Assembly: GCA_012517965.1 (NCBI GenBank)
Contig: JAAYTZ010000043.1
Span: 1-43,260 of the forward strand
Reading direction: 5' to 3'
DNA: 43,260 bases
From: Propionibacterium sp.
GTDB lineage: Bacteria > Actinomycetota > Actinomycetes > Propionibacteriales > Propionibacteriaceae
The notes below the pieces were generated by a model. It searched no databases and had not been told where the DNA came from. It was given only the letters and a program-made list of their open reading frames with translations. This document shows positions 41,151 to 43,260 of this stretch, one piece after another. The translations under genes and the position numbers were made by a program. The first letter of the stretch is position 1. Each line of letters starts with the position of its first letter.

Positions 41151-42377
41151 ATGGATCCGGCTCAGTTCACCTCCACCCAGTTCGGGACCGTGGAACGTGA
41201 GCCCGGCAAGAAGTGGGCCTTCCACTACTTCCGGCCTGCTCCCATCCCCAGGACCCTTGAGCTGGCACCCCGGACCGTTCAGCTGCTCTCCCAAGCCGAT
41301 GCTGCCGTGGGCCAGTTGCAGGGACTCGCCCAGGTGATCCAGGACCCCGAACTCCTGGTCGGCCCTTACCTTCGCCGCGAAGCGGTCGCCAGCTCCCGCA
41401 TCGAGGGCACCCAGGCCTCGTTGTCGGACCTGCTCCAGGCAGAGGCCGCAGAGGGCGAACGACCCTCCGAAGACGTCGCCGAGGTCGAGCGCTATCTGGC
41501 CGCCACGCGCCACGGCTACCAGGCCATCCGCACGTTGCCGATCACCCAACGACTCCTCAAGGAGATCCACGCGATCCTCTTGGAGGGCGTGCGAGGCGAG
41601 GAGAAGCTGCCCGGGGAGTTGCGTCGGTCGCCCGTCTGGATCGGCGCCACGCACGACAACCCGGACACCGCGATCTTCGTGCCGCCCCTGCCTGATGAGG
41701 TACCGGCCGCCCTCGCGGACTGGGAGGCGTTCGTCAACACTCCGGGTGACCTGCCGACTCTGGTCCGCTGCGGGCTCATGCACTACCAGTTCGAGACCAT
41801 CCACCCGTTCCTCGACGGCAACGGACGCATCGGACGCCTGCTGATCAACTTGATGCTGGCCGAGGAGGGGCGCCTCGACCATCCACTGCTCTACCTTTCC
41901 GGCTTCTTCGAGTCGCACCGAAGCGAGTACTACTACCGGCTCCAGAAGGTCCGGGAAGAGGGGCAGATCCAGGAGTGGCTGCAGTTCTTCCTGCAGGCGG
42001 TCAAGGAGCAGGCGACCGACGCCAACCGGAGATCCCGGCACCTGATCGCGATCCGCGAGCGGTACTTGGCCGAAGCCGCGGGCACGAGATCGAGCCTGCC
42101 GGCCTTGGCACGGAGCCTGTTCACCAACCCGTTCGTGACCGTCAGGCAGGTCGCGCGGCTGACGGGCCTCTCCAATCAGGGGGCCCGGAACCTGATCCAC
42201 AACGCGGCTGAACGCGGCTGGCTCAGCGAGGTCGGCGTCCTCGGCCGCGGTGGCCGCACCTACTGGGTGGCGCAGGACGTCTTCAACGTGATCGATGCGC
42301 CGATGGCGTACCTGGCTGAATCGGCGGAACGATCCGCGGCGGGGTTCGATCAGTTGACCCGCATCGAGCCAAGGTGA
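41151..42377 (+). CDS. Fic family protein with C-terminal winged helix
   Basis: 408 aa. N-terminal Fic_N region, inhibitory helix motif S81-SRI-E85-G86 (pattern S/TxxxEG/N), Fic core with the complete active loop HPFLDGNGRIGR (218-229), and a C-terminal HTH (FVTVRQVARLTGLSNQGARNLIHNAAERGWL). Such proteins transfer AMP to target proteins; the N-terminal helix makes this class II with self-inhibition. Located between pglZ and brxD with its own promoter, on a less GC-rich background and almost without the GGACGCC heptamer, which suggests later insertion. Confidence 0.93.
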   Translation: MDPAQFTSTQFGTVEREPGKKWAFHYFRPAPIPRTLELAPRTVQLLSQADAAVGQLQGLAQVIQDPELLVGPYLRREAVASSRIEGTQASLSDLLQAEAAEGERPSEDVAEVERYLAATRHGYQAIRTLPITQRLLKEIHAILLEGVRGEEKLPGELRRSPVWIGATHDNPDTAIFVPPLPDEVPAALADWEAFVNTPGDLPTLVRCGLMHYQFETIHPFLDGNGRIGRLLINLMLAEEGRLDHPLLYLSGFFESHRSEYYYRLQKVREEGQIQEWLQFFLQAVKEQATDANRRSRHLIAIRERYLAEAAGTRSSLPALARSLFTNPFVTVRQVARLTGLSNQGARNLIHNAAERGWLSEVGVLGRGGRTYWVAQDVFNVIDAPMAYLAESAERSAAGFDQLTRIEPR

Positions 42378-42384
42378 GGACAAG

Positions 42385-43260
42385 GTGCTCCAGGTGAACG
42401 ACACAGTCTCTCCCCGTCGGCGCCGTGAGGTGATCGACGCGTTGCGTCGTGGCACGGTGCCCGCGAACGGTCTGGATTTGTTGGCCGTCGGCCTGGAACG
42501 GTTCGGGTCGGCGTTGGACGCCGAGTTGGACGCGGTGGCGGGCGGTTCGGCGGTGTTCAAGGCGGTCCGGGGCGAGTACGGGTCGGGGAAGACGTTCTTC
42601 ACCCGGCATCTGGCGGAGCGGGCTTTGCGGCGGGGGTGGGCGACCGCTGAGGTGCAGGTGTCGGAGACGGAGACGCCGTTGCATCGTCTGGAGACGGTGT
42701 ATCGGCGGATCACCGAGTCGTTGCGGACGGCGACGGTGCCGCCGAGCGCGTTCCGGTCGGTGCTGGACGGGTGGCTGTTCACCCTCGAGTCGGACGCCGT
42801 CGCCGCCGACCCGGCGCTGGCGGGGGCGTCCGATGGGGTGGTGACCGCCGCGGTGGACCGGCTGCTGGAGGCCCGGCTGGCCGCGGTGTCGTCCAAGACG
42901 CCGGCGTTCGCGCAGGTGCTGCGCGCGTATCGGGCGGCGTCCCTGGCCGGGGACGCCCCGACCGCGGACGGGTTGGCGGCCTGGGTGGGCGGCCAGCCGC
43001 ACGTGGCGGCGTCCGCGAAACGGTCGGCGGGGATCCGCGGCGATCTGGACCACTTCGGGGCGATGGCGTTCCTGCAGGGCCTGTTGACGGTGTTGAAGGA
43101 CGCCGGCCATCCCGGTCTCTTGGTGGTGTTGGACGAGGTCGAGACCCTGCAGCGGGTGCGGGGTGATGTGCGGGACAAGGCGTTGAACGCGCTGCGGCAG
43201 CTGATCGACGAGGTGGACTCGGGACGCTACCCGGGGTTGTACCTGCTGATCACCGGGACG
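42385..43260 (+). CDS. brxD: BREX ATP-binding protein BrxD, partial (runs off right edge)
   Basis: At least 292 residues. RRREVIDALRRGTVPANGLDLLAVGLERF, Walker A GEYGSGKTFF (63-70), Walker B LLVVLDEVE (Asp250, Glu251) and LRQLIDEVDSGRYPGLYLLITGT match BrxD ATPases of BREX systems, which normally follow pglZ. GTG 42385 with GAGGA upstream is chosen; GTG 42394 is possible. It starts eight bases after the fic stop. Codons are T-richer at third positions in the first about 350 bases than in core genes. Confidence 0.88.
   Translation, partial: MLQVNDTVSPRRRREVIDALRRGTVPANGLDLLAVGLERFGSALDAELDAVAGGSAVFKAVRGEYGSGKTFFTRHLAERALRRGWATAEVQVSETETPLHRLETVYRRITESLRTATVPPSAFRSVLDGWLFTLESDAVAADPALAGASDGVVTAAVDRLLEARLAAVSSKTPAFAQVLRAYRAASLAGDAPTADGLAAWVGGQPHVAASAKRSAGIRGDLDHFGAMAFLQGLLTVLKDAGHPGLLVVLDEVETLQRVRGDVRDKALNALRQLIDEVDSGRYPGLYLLITGT

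Noticed and set aside
40902-43178. 758-codon minus-strand frame across fic and brxD
   Set aside because: Shadow frame: both plus-strand genes have complete, recognisable motifs in their own frames.

Overview
The window is very GC-rich (about 70% or more by eye). It carries RbpA, a polyprenol-phosphate-mannose synthase beside lnt, a PAC2 protein and many start codons placed 6-8 bases after a TANNNT box (leaderless transcripts). This fits an actinobacterium; the gene set suggests a relative of the Propionibacteriaceae, but that is inference because there is no 16S gene here.

Positions 1-596 hold a possible 3' gene end, a degenerate 53-bp tandem repeat and an AT-rich perfect palindrome. Positions 597-5470 hold a probable ether-lipid locus: a fatty acyl-CoA reductase fused to a HAD phosphatase, transcribed leftwards, and divergently an SDR plus alkyl-DHAP synthase. 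A palindromic operator lies between the two arms. A cysteine desulfurase follows. Positions 6829-11733 (mostly minus strand) hold an HhH-GPD repair protein, two paralogous lipoproteins, a methyltransferase and dihydrolipoyl dehydrogenase. Positions 11800-18448 are cell-envelope and housekeeping genes: an HTH-MurA fusion, rbpA, a GDPD, pdxY, and an lnt-ppm-fxsA operon.

Positions 18449-23418 hold seven copies of a 53-bp element with 15-bp inverted ends, grouped in three intergenic clusters around an M20 peptidase, an Lrp regulator, a 5'-3' exonuclease and an AbiEi/endonuclease-like protein. Positions 23419-27057 are a compact thpR-metY-metX-metW methionine operon. Positions 27141-38406 are mixed core genes: YqeY, a rhodanese lipoprotein under a CsoR/CstR-type operator with a divergent 44-aa membrane protein, PAC2, TetR, PAS, a lactonase-like propeller, EamA, bifunctional nuclease, a sugar kinase, a Rieske lipoprotein and a methyltransferase.

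At 38534 a tRNA-Pro(GGG) gene marks the edge of a defence island. It is followed by a BREX-type pglZ that appears to lack its N-terminal part, a Fic protein gene with its own promoter, and brxD running off the right end. The usual upstream BREX genes (pglW, pglX, pglY) are absent between the tRNA and pglZ, so the locus looks rearranged or decayed at this side.

Across the whole window the heptamer GGACGCC/GGCGTCC is strikingly over-represented: about 210 occurrences by eye, against roughly 25 expected from base composition.
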